Shown: positions 32,682-41,673 of the stretch, piece by piece
Numbering within the stretch: the first letter of the stretch is position 1
Layout: every line of letters begins with the position of its first letter
Source of the DNA: an uncultured Muribaculaceae bacterium
GTDB lineage: Bacteria > Bacteroidota > Bacteroidia > Bacteroidales > Muribaculaceae
Reading direction: 5' to 3'
Assembly: GCA_910589425.1 (NCBI GenBank)
Contig: CAJUSZ010000009.1
Location: forward strand, 1 to 64,000
Length of the DNA stretch: 64,000 nucleotides
Translations under genes and position numbers: made by a program
Notes under the pieces: generated by a model
What the model saw: the letters and a program-made list of their open reading frames with translations, nothing else
Told to the model about the DNA's origin: nothing
The model's database searches: none

Positions 32682-33523
32682 TAGAATTCAGAAAAAAACT
32701 TAGGTTTGATGACGATGCCGGCGCGCAGGCGGGAATGGAATACGTTGTAGTCGAGGAGCGACTCGCCGTATCCGTTGTAGTACTGTACGAAAAAGTATTG
32801 GTTGCTTTTACGATGGTACAGCCAGTTGAACTCAAATATCGTGTTGAAATCGAGTTTCCAGTTTCCTCTTTTCACAAGAGTCAGGGCGAAGCCGAATTTT
32901 TTGTTTGGCGTGGTTACCACTACACCGGATTGGAAAACGCCTGCATATTTTAGGATGTCGCGGTTGTTCTGTCCGTCAATTATCGGTATCCAGAATTTTG
33001 CATGCACCATCAGCCAGTCGTCGATCAGTGTCGATCCGGAGAATGATATGCGGTTCCAGCTTCTGGAGTCTTTTCCGTCACGTCCGTTGCTTTCATGCTC
33101 TATGAGCAGCGTTAGTTTCCCGACATATCTGTCTTTGTTGAAGAATGGTTTGGAGATTCCGATTCCAGGGTTGAAATTGAGATCCCTCATGGGAAGAGAT
33201 TTCTCGAAGACGTTCCAGAATGTCTTCTGGGTATACATGAGAAACAGGAACGTGTGCCAGGGCAGGGTGGATTTTGTGAGCCGCTGGGCTATCGAGATCT
33301 GGAATTTTACGTCGGAGTTTGTGCGCGACGGTGTCTGATGAGGCAGCAGTGTTGTCCCGACTGTGAAATAATTGTCTTTATATAGCCCGAAGTATGGCCC
33401 GTTGTCGAATTCCTTTCTGAGGGAGTCGACAAAATGCTTCTGGTCGGGTACAGGGATAATCTGCGCATTCAGTGAAATGGCGATCAGGGAAAGAATTGCA
33501 AATATGTTCAGCCGGAGATTCAT
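32681..33523 (-). CDS. pldA: outer-membrane phospholipase A
   Basis: This 280-residue protein has a signal peptide (about 1-20) and the OMPLA catalytic triad in EHESNGRDGKDSRSWNR: His143, Ser145 and Asn157, equivalent to the known His, Ser and Asn of E. coli OMPLA. The rest is a 12-stranded barrel with a terminal aromatic residue. OMPLA hydrolyses phospholipids that reach the outer leaflet. It is the first gene of a transcript with the glycosyltransferase, and a TAATTTTG box lies at 33588-33595. Length fits the family. Confidence 0.92.
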   Translation of the reverse strand: MNLRLNIFAILSLIAISLNAQIIPVPDQKHFVDSLRKEFDNGPYFGLYKDNYFTVGTTLLPHQTPSRTNSDVKFQISIAQRLTKSTLPWHTFLFLMYTQKTFWNVFEKSLPMRDLNFNPGIGISKPFFNKDRYVGKLTLLIEHESNGRDGKDSRSWNRISFSGSTLIDDWLMVHAKFWIPIIDGQNNRDILKYAGVFQSGVVVTTPNKKFGFALTLVKRGNWKLDFNTIFEFNWLYHRKSNQYFFVQYYNGYGESLLDYNVFHSRLRAGIVIKPKFFSEF

Positions 33524-33587
33524 CGAAAAAGACCGTTGCGGGAAATGCGCCTGGTCTGTAATATACCCACGCTCTCCGCAACGGTTG

Positions 33588-33595
33588 CAAAATTA
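33588..33595 (-). promoter_or_regulatory. -7 box for pldA-glycosyltransferase
   Basis: TAATTTTG on the minus strand is a consensus -7 element, with no clear TTTG at -33. It lies 65 bases before the pldA start. Confidence 0.45.
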
Positions 33596-33640
33596 CGAAA
33601 AAAGTCTGATTCGGCCTTGCACTATGTGGCCGGACTGCAT

Positions 33641-34936
33641 TCAGAAAGATAGTTGAAGCATCATCTGTAGTCTTGAATCATGAGCCTGGGATCCGTCGTA
33701 GTTCACACGGCGGCCGTAGATATATTCGACTCCGGCCTGAAGCAATGTGTTTATGTCCCAGAAAACGTTGCCTACTGCATATTGCGCGTAGCGGTACTGG
33801 TTGTCTTCCGCAGGCATGGCGCATTTGTCGGCGTATGTGCGCACGTGGGAATACGTAGCGGTGGCGAAAACTTTGGGGCAGATGTTGAATTGCAGTCCTC
33901 CGTAGGCTCCGTAGGCTTTGACTGTGTTAAGGATATTGGCGCTTCCGGAAGATGGGAGCATATCCATTCCGCAGCCGGTGAGATCCTGGATGTAGCTGGC
34001 TATTCCCTTGCCGTACAGACCTTGATAATATGCCGTGAGCCAGGGAGTGATGGCGGCTGAGCCGCTTAGCTGGATTCCCCAGCCTACTTTGTCGATGTTT
34101 TTGTCGGCCACAGGGTCGTGGTAGAGCATGTTGCGCATCACGGCCGAGAACCGTAGCCAGCTGCTGCCTTCGTCCCAGCTCCATTTGATGAATGCCGGTA
34201 TGTCGGGCACACGCTGATTGACCTTGTAGGCGCCGGCTCCATGGGCGTCGGTTACGGAGTACATGGGCAATTCAATACCCACACCCGCGCTCCATTCCTT
34301 TTTCTTGCCAAAGTCTACGGAATAGTCAAGAACGGCATTTCCTACGGCTGAGGAGGCGTTTGGGCCTTCATAGTCGATGGTCGGAGGTGTGGAGGCAGGA
34401 TCGGCGAATAGCGTCTTGTCGTAACCGATCTTGAACCCGCGGTATTTCATGTAGGCATATTGCAGGGCAGGAGCGTAATCGTCTCCGAGAAGATTTGCGC
34501 CGATGAATGCGCTGAACTGATTGTCGCTTCCAGGCAGACCGACGAAGTTGAGGAAAAGGCTTGTCTGCTGGGCTGAGAACTGTACGAGTCCGCCGTCTCC
34601 CCGTCGCTGTGCAGCCGGTATGGAGGATGTGAGGAATTCATTGGGATTGTCCATCACATGGCCGAAATCGTAGCTGACAGTGGTCTTGACAACACCGCCT
34701 ATCCCGAGATAGAAAGTGTGGTCTTTGCCGAAAACGGCAAAGCGCGGGACGGAGGAGTTGAATTCAGACGGGGCGTTTTCAAGCAGGTGCTTATAGACCG
34801 CGATGCTGTCGGTTTTTCCCATCATGGTTTTGACATGTCCTTGTTTTTTCTGTGTCGGGTGGAGCTGAGCCTGGGCACTGATTCCGCATGTCAAAGCGAT
34901 CGCGGCTATAGTCAGAAGTTTTGGTGTGGAATTCAT
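33641..34936 (-). CDS. DcaP-like outer-membrane porin
   Basis: This 431-residue protein is taken from ATG 34936, which gives a standard signal peptide ending ISAQA. The upstream in-frame extension to 35011 would add a His/Cys-rich, non-signal N terminus and is not preferred. A short coiled segment (about 25-55) is followed by DHTFYLGIGGVVKTTVSYDFG and a long beta-barrel ending in DSRLQMMLQLSF, with a terminal Phe. This is the DcaP/porin pattern of Bacteroidota. It probably admits small charged solutes; the specificity is unknown. Confidence 0.82.
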   Translation of the reverse strand: MNSTPKLLTIAAIALTCGISAQAQLHPTQKKQGHVKTMMGKTDSIAVYKHLLENAPSEFNSSVPRFAVFGKDHTFYLGIGGVVKTTVSYDFGHVMDNPNEFLTSSIPAAQRRGDGGLVQFSAQQTSLFLNFVGLPGSDNQFSAFIGANLLGDDYAPALQYAYMKYRGFKIGYDKTLFADPASTPPTIDYEGPNASSAVGNAVLDYSVDFGKKKEWSAGVGIELPMYSVTDAHGAGAYKVNQRVPDIPAFIKWSWDEGSSWLRFSAVMRNMLYHDPVADKNIDKVGWGIQLSGSAAITPWLTAYYQGLYGKGIASYIQDLTGCGMDMLPSSGSANILNTVKAYGAYGGLQFNICPKVFATATYSHVRTYADKCAMPAEDNQYRYAQYAVGNVFWDINTLLQAGVEYIYGRRVNYDGSQAHDSRLQMMLQLSF

Positions 34937-35060
34937 CAATAAGAAAAGTTGACGGTGGGTTGGTGTATGTTTCTGTGTCATCTTGAAACATTCATGATGA
35001 CACAGAAACAACGCATGAATAAGGAGTATTGTTTTTAGAGATCGTGTTTAAAAACAAAAG

Positions 35061-36455
35061 TTAATATTCTGGAGCAAACATCGGATCCCATGCCGGAAGC
35101 AGGATCGGTTTCTGTTTCAGAATTTTTGAAATTTCGGCAGGAACATGCTTCTTGTTGACCACAAGACGGAACATGTATTCGTCAAACCATTTGTCGGTCA
35201 TAATCAGATGGCCGTCGTTGGCGCCGGGTCCCCAGCTGTTTTCCACCATCCATTTTGTCGGTTTTCCGTTGGAGTCGAGATCTACGGCGACAAGTGTCAT
35301 GGCATGGGACGAGGCGCTTGCGTATGTGCGTATGCGGTCGGCCTTGTCCATCCCGAATTTTGTGCCCATCAGAGCCTCGTAGTCGAAGTTGTCAGGGTCG
35401 AGGACTCCTCTCTCTCGGTCGAGGAACTGGCCTACGTCGCATGAGAAATACATCATCTCCCCATCTTTGATTGATTTGATGGCCATCTCTTTTATCTCTT
35501 CCACGGGAAGATTGATGTATGTCCAGTTGCGTCCGTCGTATGCGTGGCGGTCGAAATCTATCTCGTATAGTTTGTAGTATTCGCGCGACGGGTCGTTCAT
35601 CAGCATCACATAGTCGTTTTTCAGATCGTTGCCGGCGAATTCTTTGTAGAACGACTGGGGAGTGTATGTCTTTGTGCTGACGGGCTTCCCATCCTTGTCG
35701 TAGCGCGTCCAGGAGAATTCCGTGGGTGGTTCGCCGATGGTAAGGGCGAGCATGCGGTATATTTCGGCGAGCATCTCCTCTTTGCGCTGCTGCATCTCTT
35801 TTTCCGGTTTCCCCTGTGCGTGCATTTTTCTGAGTTCGAGACCGTCTTCGCGCAATTTGAGGGCAAGAAGCTTGTTCAGTCTGGCCGTGTTGTTCGCGGT
35901 GAAGGTTTCCTGCATCACTTCTGCTGGGACGATGCCGTATTTCATCAGATTGTCGGACAGTCCGGTGTATTGTCCTCCATCGTTGATCGGATTATGGAAA
36001 AGCCAGTCTACTGTCTTGTCGTCGGCCGGACGGTCTGCCAGGTCGATCATTCCCTGAAGAAAAAGGTTTGCCTTCTCAAGCTGGTCGTAGAAGAAGTTGT
36101 AGCTTTGCGAGAGCTTTAGTTCAGGCATATCGTGCTGTTCCATGATTTGCGAGCGCAATACGTTCAGCCCTGTGAACAGCCAGCAGCGTCCGGAGCGTTG
36201 CTGGTTTGTGATACCTTTGCTTTTCACGCGGTCCGAGAAGTGGGTGTTGAATCCGTTTTTGCTGTCAGGATTGGATGCGATTTTATCTATGTCGTTTGTG
36301 CTGATGGCGTTCCTCAGCGCCCGCGTGGAGACAGAGCGGTCCTGGGCTGATTTCAGGCGTCCGAGCATGTCGGGGGAGATGCCCCCTTTTCCGGATGCGC
36401 CTGCCGATAAGGCAGCGAAAATCATCGCGCCGATAAAAAATGTAGATCTTTTCAT
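35061..36455 (-). CDS. C1 family aminopeptidase (PepC/bleomycin-hydrolase type), exported
   Basis: This 464-residue cysteine peptidase has an N-terminal signal peptide (about 1-20). The catalytic triad is visible: Cys91 in NQQRSGRCWLF, His in SSHAMTLVAVD, and Asn in VENSWGPG. These are papain-fold aminopeptidases like yeast Blh1. Unlike cytoplasmic PepC, this one is exported, which is common in Bacteroidota and suggests peptide trimming in the periplasm. Length is normal. It lies 28 bases downstream of the GH3 gene and may share its transcript. Confidence 0.92.
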   Translation of the reverse strand: MKRSTFFIGAMIFAALSAGASGKGGISPDMLGRLKSAQDRSVSTRALRNAISTNDIDKIASNPDSKNGFNTHFSDRVKSKGITNQQRSGRCWLFTGLNVLRSQIMEQHDMPELKLSQSYNFFYDQLEKANLFLQGMIDLADRPADDKTVDWLFHNPINDGGQYTGLSDNLMKYGIVPAEVMQETFTANNTARLNKLLALKLREDGLELRKMHAQGKPEKEMQQRKEEMLAEIYRMLALTIGEPPTEFSWTRYDKDGKPVSTKTYTPQSFYKEFAGNDLKNDYVMLMNDPSREYYKLYEIDFDRHAYDGRNWTYINLPVEEIKEMAIKSIKDGEMMYFSCDVGQFLDRERGVLDPDNFDYEALMGTKFGMDKADRIRTYASASSHAMTLVAVDLDSNGKPTKWMVENSWGPGANDGHLIMTDKWFDEYMFRLVVNKKHVPAEISKILKQKPILLPAWDPMFAPEY

Positions 36456-36483
36456 GATATAGATTGGTTGGTTTATGTCGGGG

Positions 36484-38010
36484 TTATTTATTGTTCAGAA
36501 TCAACAGGGTGTCGAGAATAGTGCGGTCGTTGCTGAGCCGGGGCACTTTTCTCTGCCCTCCGAGTTTGTGGGATCCGGAGTGCGAGAGCCATTCATCGAA
36601 AAGTCCGGGACGGGCATTGGTGATCGAAAGAGGGTCAAGAAAAATTGAATTTGCACGTTTGGCCTGATAATCGGAGTTGACCTTCTGGAGTTCGGAGTCG
36701 AGTCTCGATGCGAAATCATCCGTGTCTGCCGGCGGGGTGTCCCATTCTATGATCCATTGGTGGCGTCCTCTCTGTCCGTCGTGGGCGAACACAGGCCCGG
36801 CGGAATAGTTTTTGACAGAAGCCCCGGTCTGACGGCATACCTCGGCAAGAGCCTCCTCGGCGTTGCATTCCATCAGTTCCTCCCCGAAAGCGTTGATGAA
36901 GCTTTTTGTCCGTCCGGCTATGGAGATCCTGACAGGGGATGTCTCTTCGACTTTTACGGTGTCGCCAAGCCGGTAGCGCCACAATCCGTTGGCGGCCGTA
37001 ATGACCATTTCGTATGTGTGTCCCTTGTCAACGCCGTCGATGCCTACAGGCGTGGAATCCGGATCTGCTATGTCGATGAATTCATAATACACGCCGCTGT
37101 CGATAATCAGCAGCATAGACTGGTCGTCAAGATGCTGTTGCACCGCGAAAAAGCCCTCCGAGGCATTGTAAGTCTCCATGAAATGCATCGGGCATCCTTC
37201 GGTGAGGCGCTGGTATTCTCCGCGGTAGGGCGCGAATGATATCCCTCCGTGGAAGAACACCTCGAGGTTTGGCCATACCGCGGAAAGCGACGTTGCATTC
37301 TCCCGCTTGAGTATCTCTTTTATTACAGTGAGAAACCAGCTCGGCACTCCCGATATGTTCGTAACGTTGCTTCGTGCGGCGGCTTTTGCCAGAGCTGGGA
37401 GTTTCTGTTCCCAGTCGGACATCAGTGCCACGCGTTTTGAGGGCACCCGCACCATGTCGGCAAGTGGAGTGATCCTCTTTATCAGCGTGGCTGAAAGGTC
37501 TCCCACATGCACTCCGGACGGAAGGTCGCTTATTTCATTTGCGAAACTTCCGCCAAGAATCATTCCTTTTCCTGAGAAAATGCGTGTCGCCGGGTTGGAG
37601 GCGATATAGTGGCTTACGGCGTCTTCCGCTCCGCGGTAGTGGTTGAGCCGCAGACTGTCGTCGGTAACAGGGATATACTTTGATTTCCCTCCGGAAGTTC
37701 CTGAAGATTGGGCATACCATCTGCATCTTCCGGGCCATAGCACATCTTTCTCCCCCCTGATCATGCGCATTACGTTTTTCCGTATCCCTTCATATCCGGT
37801 CAAAGGTACTTGGCGGGCAAACGCGCTCCTCGGATCCTTTTCCCGGAGCATGTCGGCAAATCCACAGAGTTTACCGATTTCAGTGTCTTTTGCCCGCCTG
37901 ATGAGCGATCTGAGCAATTCGATCTGAATGTCGGCGCTGTCTGTGTCCCAGCGGCATGTGCGGTAGGCTCTGCGCAGAAAATGATGTCTGACCAATGGGG
38001 TGAGGTTCAT
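36484..38010 (-). CDS. GH3 auxin-responsive promoter family (acyl-adenylating) protein
   Basis: This 508-residue protein matches the bacterial branch of the plant GH3 family, ANL-type enzymes that adenylate a carboxylate and join it to an amine or amino acid. Motifs include YAQSSGTSGGKSKYIPVTD (ATP/phosphate loop), ETYNASEGFFAVQ, GLWRYRLGDTVKV and ISIAGRTKSFINAFGEELME. Cytoplasmic, normal length. The substrate is unknown. An optimal promoter is at 38085-38115, with a leader of about 70 bases. Confidence 0.9.
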   Translation of the reverse strand: MNLTPLVRHHFLRRAYRTCRWDTDSADIQIELLRSLIRRAKDTEIGKLCGFADMLREKDPRSAFARQVPLTGYEGIRKNVMRMIRGEKDVLWPGRCRWYAQSSGTSGGKSKYIPVTDDSLRLNHYRGAEDAVSHYIASNPATRIFSGKGMILGGSFANEISDLPSGVHVGDLSATLIKRITPLADMVRVPSKRVALMSDWEQKLPALAKAAARSNVTNISGVPSWFLTVIKEILKRENATSLSAVWPNLEVFFHGGISFAPYRGEYQRLTEGCPMHFMETYNASEGFFAVQQHLDDQSMLLIIDSGVYYEFIDIADPDSTPVGIDGVDKGHTYEMVITAANGLWRYRLGDTVKVEETSPVRISIAGRTKSFINAFGEELMECNAEEALAEVCRQTGASVKNYSAGPVFAHDGQRGRHQWIIEWDTPPADTDDFASRLDSELQKVNSDYQAKRANSIFLDPLSITNARPGLFDEWLSHSGSHKLGGQRKVPRLSNDRTILDTLLILNNK

Positions 38011-38084
38011 GCGGAATGGTGTGGAATCAACTATAGGGTTAGTATAAGAGCGGGCATGCAGTCCGCTCCGGTATAAAAGTAATG

Positions 38085-38115
38085 CAAATTTAACGCAAAG
38101 TGTTCATTCCACAAA
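38085..38115 (-). promoter_or_regulatory. optimal Bacteroidota promoter for GH3
   Basis: On the minus strand TTTG (38112-38115), a 19-base spacer and TAAATTTG (38085-38092) match TTTG-N19-TAnnTTTG exactly. Confidence 0.85.
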
Positions 38116-38165
38116 AAATTATATGCTCTAACAACCGTCTGGAAAGACTTCTGGAAGACGTATAT

Positions 38166-38753
38166 CTACCGGATTATCAGTTCGTCGATGCTCCTTTTGG
38201 GGACGCATTGGGTGTCTGTCTCATCCCGGAAATATTTATACCGGTTATCTTCCATACGGGTGATGGCTGTTTTTTCGTCAGCCACTCCGAGGGCTACCAC
38301 ATATTCCGGGCGGTAGCGTTTGGGAATTCCGAGTGCAGCCGAGAGTGCCGGGGAATTGAACGCTTTGATTATACATGCGTTCAGTCCGAGAGCCGTGGCT
38401 CCGAGAGTGATGGCCTGAAGATTCAGCCCGTCGTCGCACATGCAGTCTCCGGTAAGTTCTGTATCGGTACACTGGACAATGTATGCAGCCGGACGCTGAT
38501 CAGGTTCCGGTCCATCCCAGTCGGTGTAATATCCGGCCCATTTGAGCAGGGGGAAAATCTCATCCTTTTCCTCTCCGGAGTTGACAAGCCTGTATCGCAA
38601 AGGCTGGATATTGCGCCCTGACGCGCAGTAGCGGGTGAGGTCTATGAGCTGGACAAGGGTTTCTGTACTCACAGGTATGTCTGCTTTGAAACGCCTGACT
38701 GAACGGTCGGCGATGAGCAGGTCTCTTACGATATTGAACTCTGGTGTTGTCAT
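38166..38753 (-). CDS. nitroreductase family protein
   Basis: This 195-residue flavoprotein has the FMN-binding nitroreductase fold: SVRRFKADIPVS near the start, RYCASGRNIQPLRY, and the ITLGATALGLNACIIKAF dimer-helix region. Such enzymes reduce nitroaromatics, quinones or flavins, or act as dehydrogenases. Length is normal. The upstream interval holds a terminator-like hairpin (38840-38862) and a promoter-like box (39051-39081). The substrate is unknown. Confidence 0.9.
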   Translation of the reverse strand: MTTPEFNIVRDLLIADRSVRRFKADIPVSTETLVQLIDLTRYCASGRNIQPLRYRLVNSGEEKDEIFPLLKWAGYYTDWDGPEPDQRPAAYIVQCTDTELTGDCMCDDGLNLQAITLGATALGLNACIIKAFNSPALSAALGIPKRYRPEYVVALGVADEKTAITRMEDNRYKYFRDETDTQCVPKRSIDELIIR

Positions 38754-38839
38754 GTTGATGATGGTGTTTCAAAAATTGATCACGGTTATTTAACGGGTAG
38801 GATGATGTGAATGTTGTGTGGCTGTTATATAAAGCAAGC

Positions 38840-38862
38840 GTGCCCGGCTTTAAGCCGGGCAC
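38840..38862 (-). terminator. perfect 11-bp palindrome hairpin
   Basis: GTGCCCGGCTT and AAGCCGGGCAC flank a single base (38840-38862), so the RNA forms a very stable hairpin. It lies 87 bases upstream of the nitroreductase start and about 190 bases downstream of the promoter-like box at 39051-39081, so it could end a short RNA or act as an attenuator. Confidence 0.55.
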
Positions 38863-39047
38863 ATCGCCTTTAATTGTCATCAGGGCGAAACTTTTTGACG
38901 AACGACCAACTCTCAGGCCATGAATATTGCGTCAATAGAATGATGAATAGATAATAAAGTAGTAAATAATTAGACAGTCTTAACTTCTTAACATTTGCCG
39001 TAATCGCCGCGTGATGGATTAGGCCGCGGCTTTGAATTTCTTTACGG
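38863..39047 (-). ncRNA. candidate short RNA or attenuator leader
   Basis: This gene-free interval of about 190 bases begins at a promoter-like box (39051-39081) and ends at the strong hairpin 38840-38862. It includes a GCCGCG/CGCGGC hairpin at 39007-39030. No credible protein frame is present. It may be a small RNA or the leader of the nitroreductase mRNA; I cannot decide. Confidence 0.3.
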
Positions 39048-39050
39048 ATG

Positions 39051-39081
39051 CAAAGTTATATGATTTTTTGTTAAAGTCAAT
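39051..39081 (-). promoter_or_regulatory. promoter-like element pointing to 38840-39047
   Basis: On the minus strand TAACTTTG (39051-39058) is a consensus -7 box, with ATTG (39078-39081) 19 bases upstream, matching TTTG at three of four bases. Confidence 0.5.
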
Positions 39082-39129
39082 GGCTGCCTTTTCCTGATTT
39101 CGGACTTGATTTCCATAAACAGGACGTCT

Positions 39130-39159
39130 ATTTTTCCGAATTACCGATTTCGGAAAAAT
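39130..39159 (-). terminator. terminator after the AraC-type regulator
   Basis: ATTTTTCCGAA (39130-39140) pairs with TTCGGAAAAAT (39149-39159), 40 bases past the stop at 39199. On the minus strand the second arm ends in a T-rich run. Confidence 0.75.
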
Positions 39160-39198
39160 ATCAGGCCAAGAAAATGAGCAAGTTGATCGTGCGACCGG

Positions 39199-40803
39199 TT
39201 ATTTTTCCTCCTGTACGATTCTCAGGTAGGTGGAAGGAGTGACGCCTGTGATTTTCCTGAACGCCGCTATAAAGTTGGTGGATGAGCGGAATCCTACGCT
39301 TTCGGCGATAGCTCCGATGGTGTATTGACCGTAATTTTCTGTGTCAGACATTCGCCGCAGAGCCATCTGGATCCGGTATTCGTTTATATATGTCCTGAAA
39401 TTCTTGCCATGTTTGTCGTTGATACAGGCTGACACGTATTTTGAATTCACTCCGACGAGCGTGGCGAGTGAGGCGACGCTGAAATCCGGATCGAGCCATT
39501 CTTCTGTTGATTCCATTACGCGCGTGATACGGTCTGCTATGTCATCGGCTGCTTTCTGTGATATGCCGCACCGCTGGCGTTTTGTGTCATCGGTTTCCCT
39601 CTCTTCCTGATCCTGTGAGGCGGGATCTTCGCTGCTGTAGTCTTCATCGGAAGCTGGATCTGGCGAGACTGGTGGTTCTCCAGCGTCCTGGTCTGTAGGT
39701 CTGGACACATTTTCAGCATGGGATGGCTGGATGTTTCTTCCTGATTGCTTCTGAAGCATCTCCCGGTTGCTTTTGAAGATGATGCTGTAGGCTTTCTTCA
39801 TTCTCCTTGAGGTGCTGATCCAGATGTAGACCGCTATTGAAAGCGAGAGGAGGATTACGAGACTGATCAGTATGACCTCAAGTTTTGAAACCTGTATCTG
39901 TAAAGTCTCGATTCTCTTTTTTGCTTTCTGGTTTATTTCATCTTCATACTGTTCGTTGACGCGCAGAAACGATTCAGTGTCGAGCAGAGAGTCCCGGAGG
40001 GAGAAATATCTGTCTTGATGCTGGCTCACTTTGTGGTGCATGCCCGGGATTCTGGAATAAAGACGCATGTATCCTCTTTCAGCGTCCACCATCATGTTGA
40101 CCACATTGTATTGGTTGGCAAGACGGCTGTAAAGATCCAGCACGTTCAGGGCGGAGTCGTAGAGTTGCTGCTGTTCGTAGATCTGAAACATTTCAGAAAT
40201 GGGAGTCAGCCGGAGAGAGCGGTTGAAATTGGGGGCATCTGTCTCTTTGTAGGCTGCCTTGAGGAATGCTATGGCCTTTTGCCAGTCTCCGAAATAGCGC
40301 TGGTATATGCCTTGCCGGCACAGTTTAAGATATCGGCTCAGGTGTCTGTCGGCAAGAGGCATTTTGTCTGCCTCCCGCATGTATTTGAGAGACAGCACGC
40401 TGTCATGGATATTGCATGCGGCCATCGAAAGGTTGTTGAGGAATCTCGCCTGATTTTCCCGGTCGTTGTGGCGTTTGGCAATCTCTATGCCCGCGTTGTA
40501 ATATCTGAGGGCTTTAGTGTAGTCATGGAAGTTGAAATGGATGTTGCCCAGCAGTTTATAGCATTGAGACCGCAGGGATTCGAGCTTTTTGTTCTCAGGG
40601 TTGTTTTCTGCAAGACGCATGAACTCGTGGCAATAATGGAGCGAGCTGACATAGTTGCCCTCTGCATACGCATTGTTTGCTGCCGAGATATAGCTTGTTG
40701 CAGCTGGATATGGCGAAGATTCACCATCCTGTTTCGACGCGTTGCATGAAAAGGAATGGATGATTGAAAATGTCAGTGCCAAAATGAGTGTAATAGTACG
40801 CAT
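39199..40803 (-). CDS. membrane-anchored TPR/AraC-type transcriptional regulator
   Basis: This 534-residue protein starts with a signal or membrane segment, followed by TPR-like helical repeats in the periplasm (about 35-290), one transmembrane helix (LEVILISLVILLSLSIAVYI, about 308-328), a linker rich in Pro/Ser/Asp/Glu, and an AraC-type double helix-turn-helix near the C terminus (about 430-534, with IGAIAESVGFRSSTNFIAAF). This one-piece sensor/regulator layout is typical of Bacteroidota. The target genes and signal are unknown. It has its own -7 box at 40841-40848 and a terminator at 39130-39159. Confidence 0.88.
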   Translation of the reverse strand: MRTITLILALTFSIIHSFSCNASKQDGESSPYPAATSYISAANNAYAEGNYVSSLHYCHEFMRLAENNPENKKLESLRSQCYKLLGNIHFNFHDYTKALRYYNAGIEIAKRHNDRENQARFLNNLSMAACNIHDSVLSLKYMREADKMPLADRHLSRYLKLCRQGIYQRYFGDWQKAIAFLKAAYKETDAPNFNRSLRLTPISEMFQIYEQQQLYDSALNVLDLYSRLANQYNVVNMMVDAERGYMRLYSRIPGMHHKVSQHQDRYFSLRDSLLDTESFLRVNEQYEDEINQKAKKRIETLQIQVSKLEVILISLVILLSLSIAVYIWISTSRRMKKAYSIIFKSNREMLQKQSGRNIQPSHAENVSRPTDQDAGEPPVSPDPASDEDYSSEDPASQDQEERETDDTKRQRCGISQKAADDIADRITRVMESTEEWLDPDFSVASLATLVGVNSKYVSACINDKHGKNFRTYINEYRIQMALRRMSDTENYGQYTIGAIAESVGFRSSTNFIAAFRKITGVTPSTYLRIVQEEK

Positions 40804-40840
40804 TTTGCAGAATAAGACTGTAAAGAAATGATAATAATGG

Positions 40841-40848
40841 CAAATGTA
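40841..40848 (-). promoter_or_regulatory. -7 box for the AraC-type regulator
   Basis: TACATTTG on the minus strand fits TAnnTTTG. The -33 position is CTTT, an imperfect match. Confidence 0.4.
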
Positions 40849-40871
40849 AAATCAGTTTTTGAGAAGAAAGG

Positions 40872-41669
40872 TCAGTCGGCGAGGAGAGGGCTGAGTTCGC
40901 GGAAGATCGCGGGAGAGGCGGCGAGTGCGCTGATGCCTCGGTTTTCATGCCAGAAGCCGTAGGCGGCTCCGGCTTCTGTCGCAATGAGACGCCCGGCTGC
41001 CACATCCCATTCGTGCAGGTTCATCTCCCAGTATCCGTCAAGAAAGCCTGCGGCAACGTATGAAAGGTCGAGAGCTGCCGATCCGAGTCGTCTCAGTCCT
41101 CTGACAGCTGGCATTATTCTGCTTACCTGAAGCAGGTTGTTGTCTTCATTGACCGCTTTGTCCACTGGAAATCCTGTGGCAACGACAGCTCTGTCGAGGC
41201 GGGTTTTTCCGCTGCACCGGATAGGCTTGCCGTTGAGGAATGCCCCGCATCCGCGGACAGCATGGAACATTTCATTCAATGCCGGGGCAAACACGACCCC
41301 GATGGCGTCCTCCCCGTCGATCTGAATGCCGATCGAGACGGAGAAAATGGGTAATCCCTGACTGAAATTTGTCGTTCCGTCAAGCGGATCTATTATCCAC
41401 TTGACTTCAGCATCATGAGAATCTCCAGCCATGGCTTCGCCAGATTCCTCCGAAAGGATGGAATGCCCCGGATAGCAGGACTTGATTGCCTGTATTATAG
41501 CCTGTTCGGCTTCTTTGTCAGCAATAGTTACAACATCGCTCTCGTTAAGTTTCGCGGTGATGTCAAGTCCGTTTCCCCGGAAATGGCGGAGATGGATCCC
41601 GCCGGCTGTCCTGGCGATTTCCATTGCATGGCGCAGCATGCGTTCCACGGATGGCTGACAGCTGGACAT
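40872..41669 (-). CDS. inositol monophosphatase family protein (SuhB/CysQ-like)
   Basis: This 265-residue enzyme has the Mg-dependent phosphatase signatures SEESGEA, WIIDPLDGTTNF and EWDVAAGRLIATEAGA. Members dephosphorylate inositol phosphates, 3'-phosphoadenosine phosphates or fructose-1,6-bisphosphate; which one cannot be settled here. Cytoplasmic, normal length. Its start lies 4 bases downstream of the stop of the small monooxygenase-like gene at 41674. It ends the DMT-monooxygenase-phosphatase operon. Confidence 0.92.
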   Translation of the reverse strand: MSSCQPSVERMLRHAMEIARTAGGIHLRHFRGNGLDITAKLNESDVVTIADKEAEQAIIQAIKSCYPGHSILSEESGEAMAGDSHDAEVKWIIDPLDGTTNFSQGLPIFSVSIGIQIDGEDAIGVVFAPALNEMFHAVRGCGAFLNGKPIRCSGKTRLDRAVVATGFPVDKAVNEDNNLLQVSRIMPAVRGLRRLGSAALDLSYVAAGFLDGYWEMNLHEWDVAAGRLIATEAGAAYGFWHENRGISALAASPAIFRELSPLLAD

Positions 41670-41673
41670 TATG

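Noticed and set aside
38560..38880. Minus-strand 106-codon frame overlapping the nitroreductase
   Set aside because: It starts within the hairpin region and overlaps a motif-supported gene in another frame; His/Arg-rich composition looks random.
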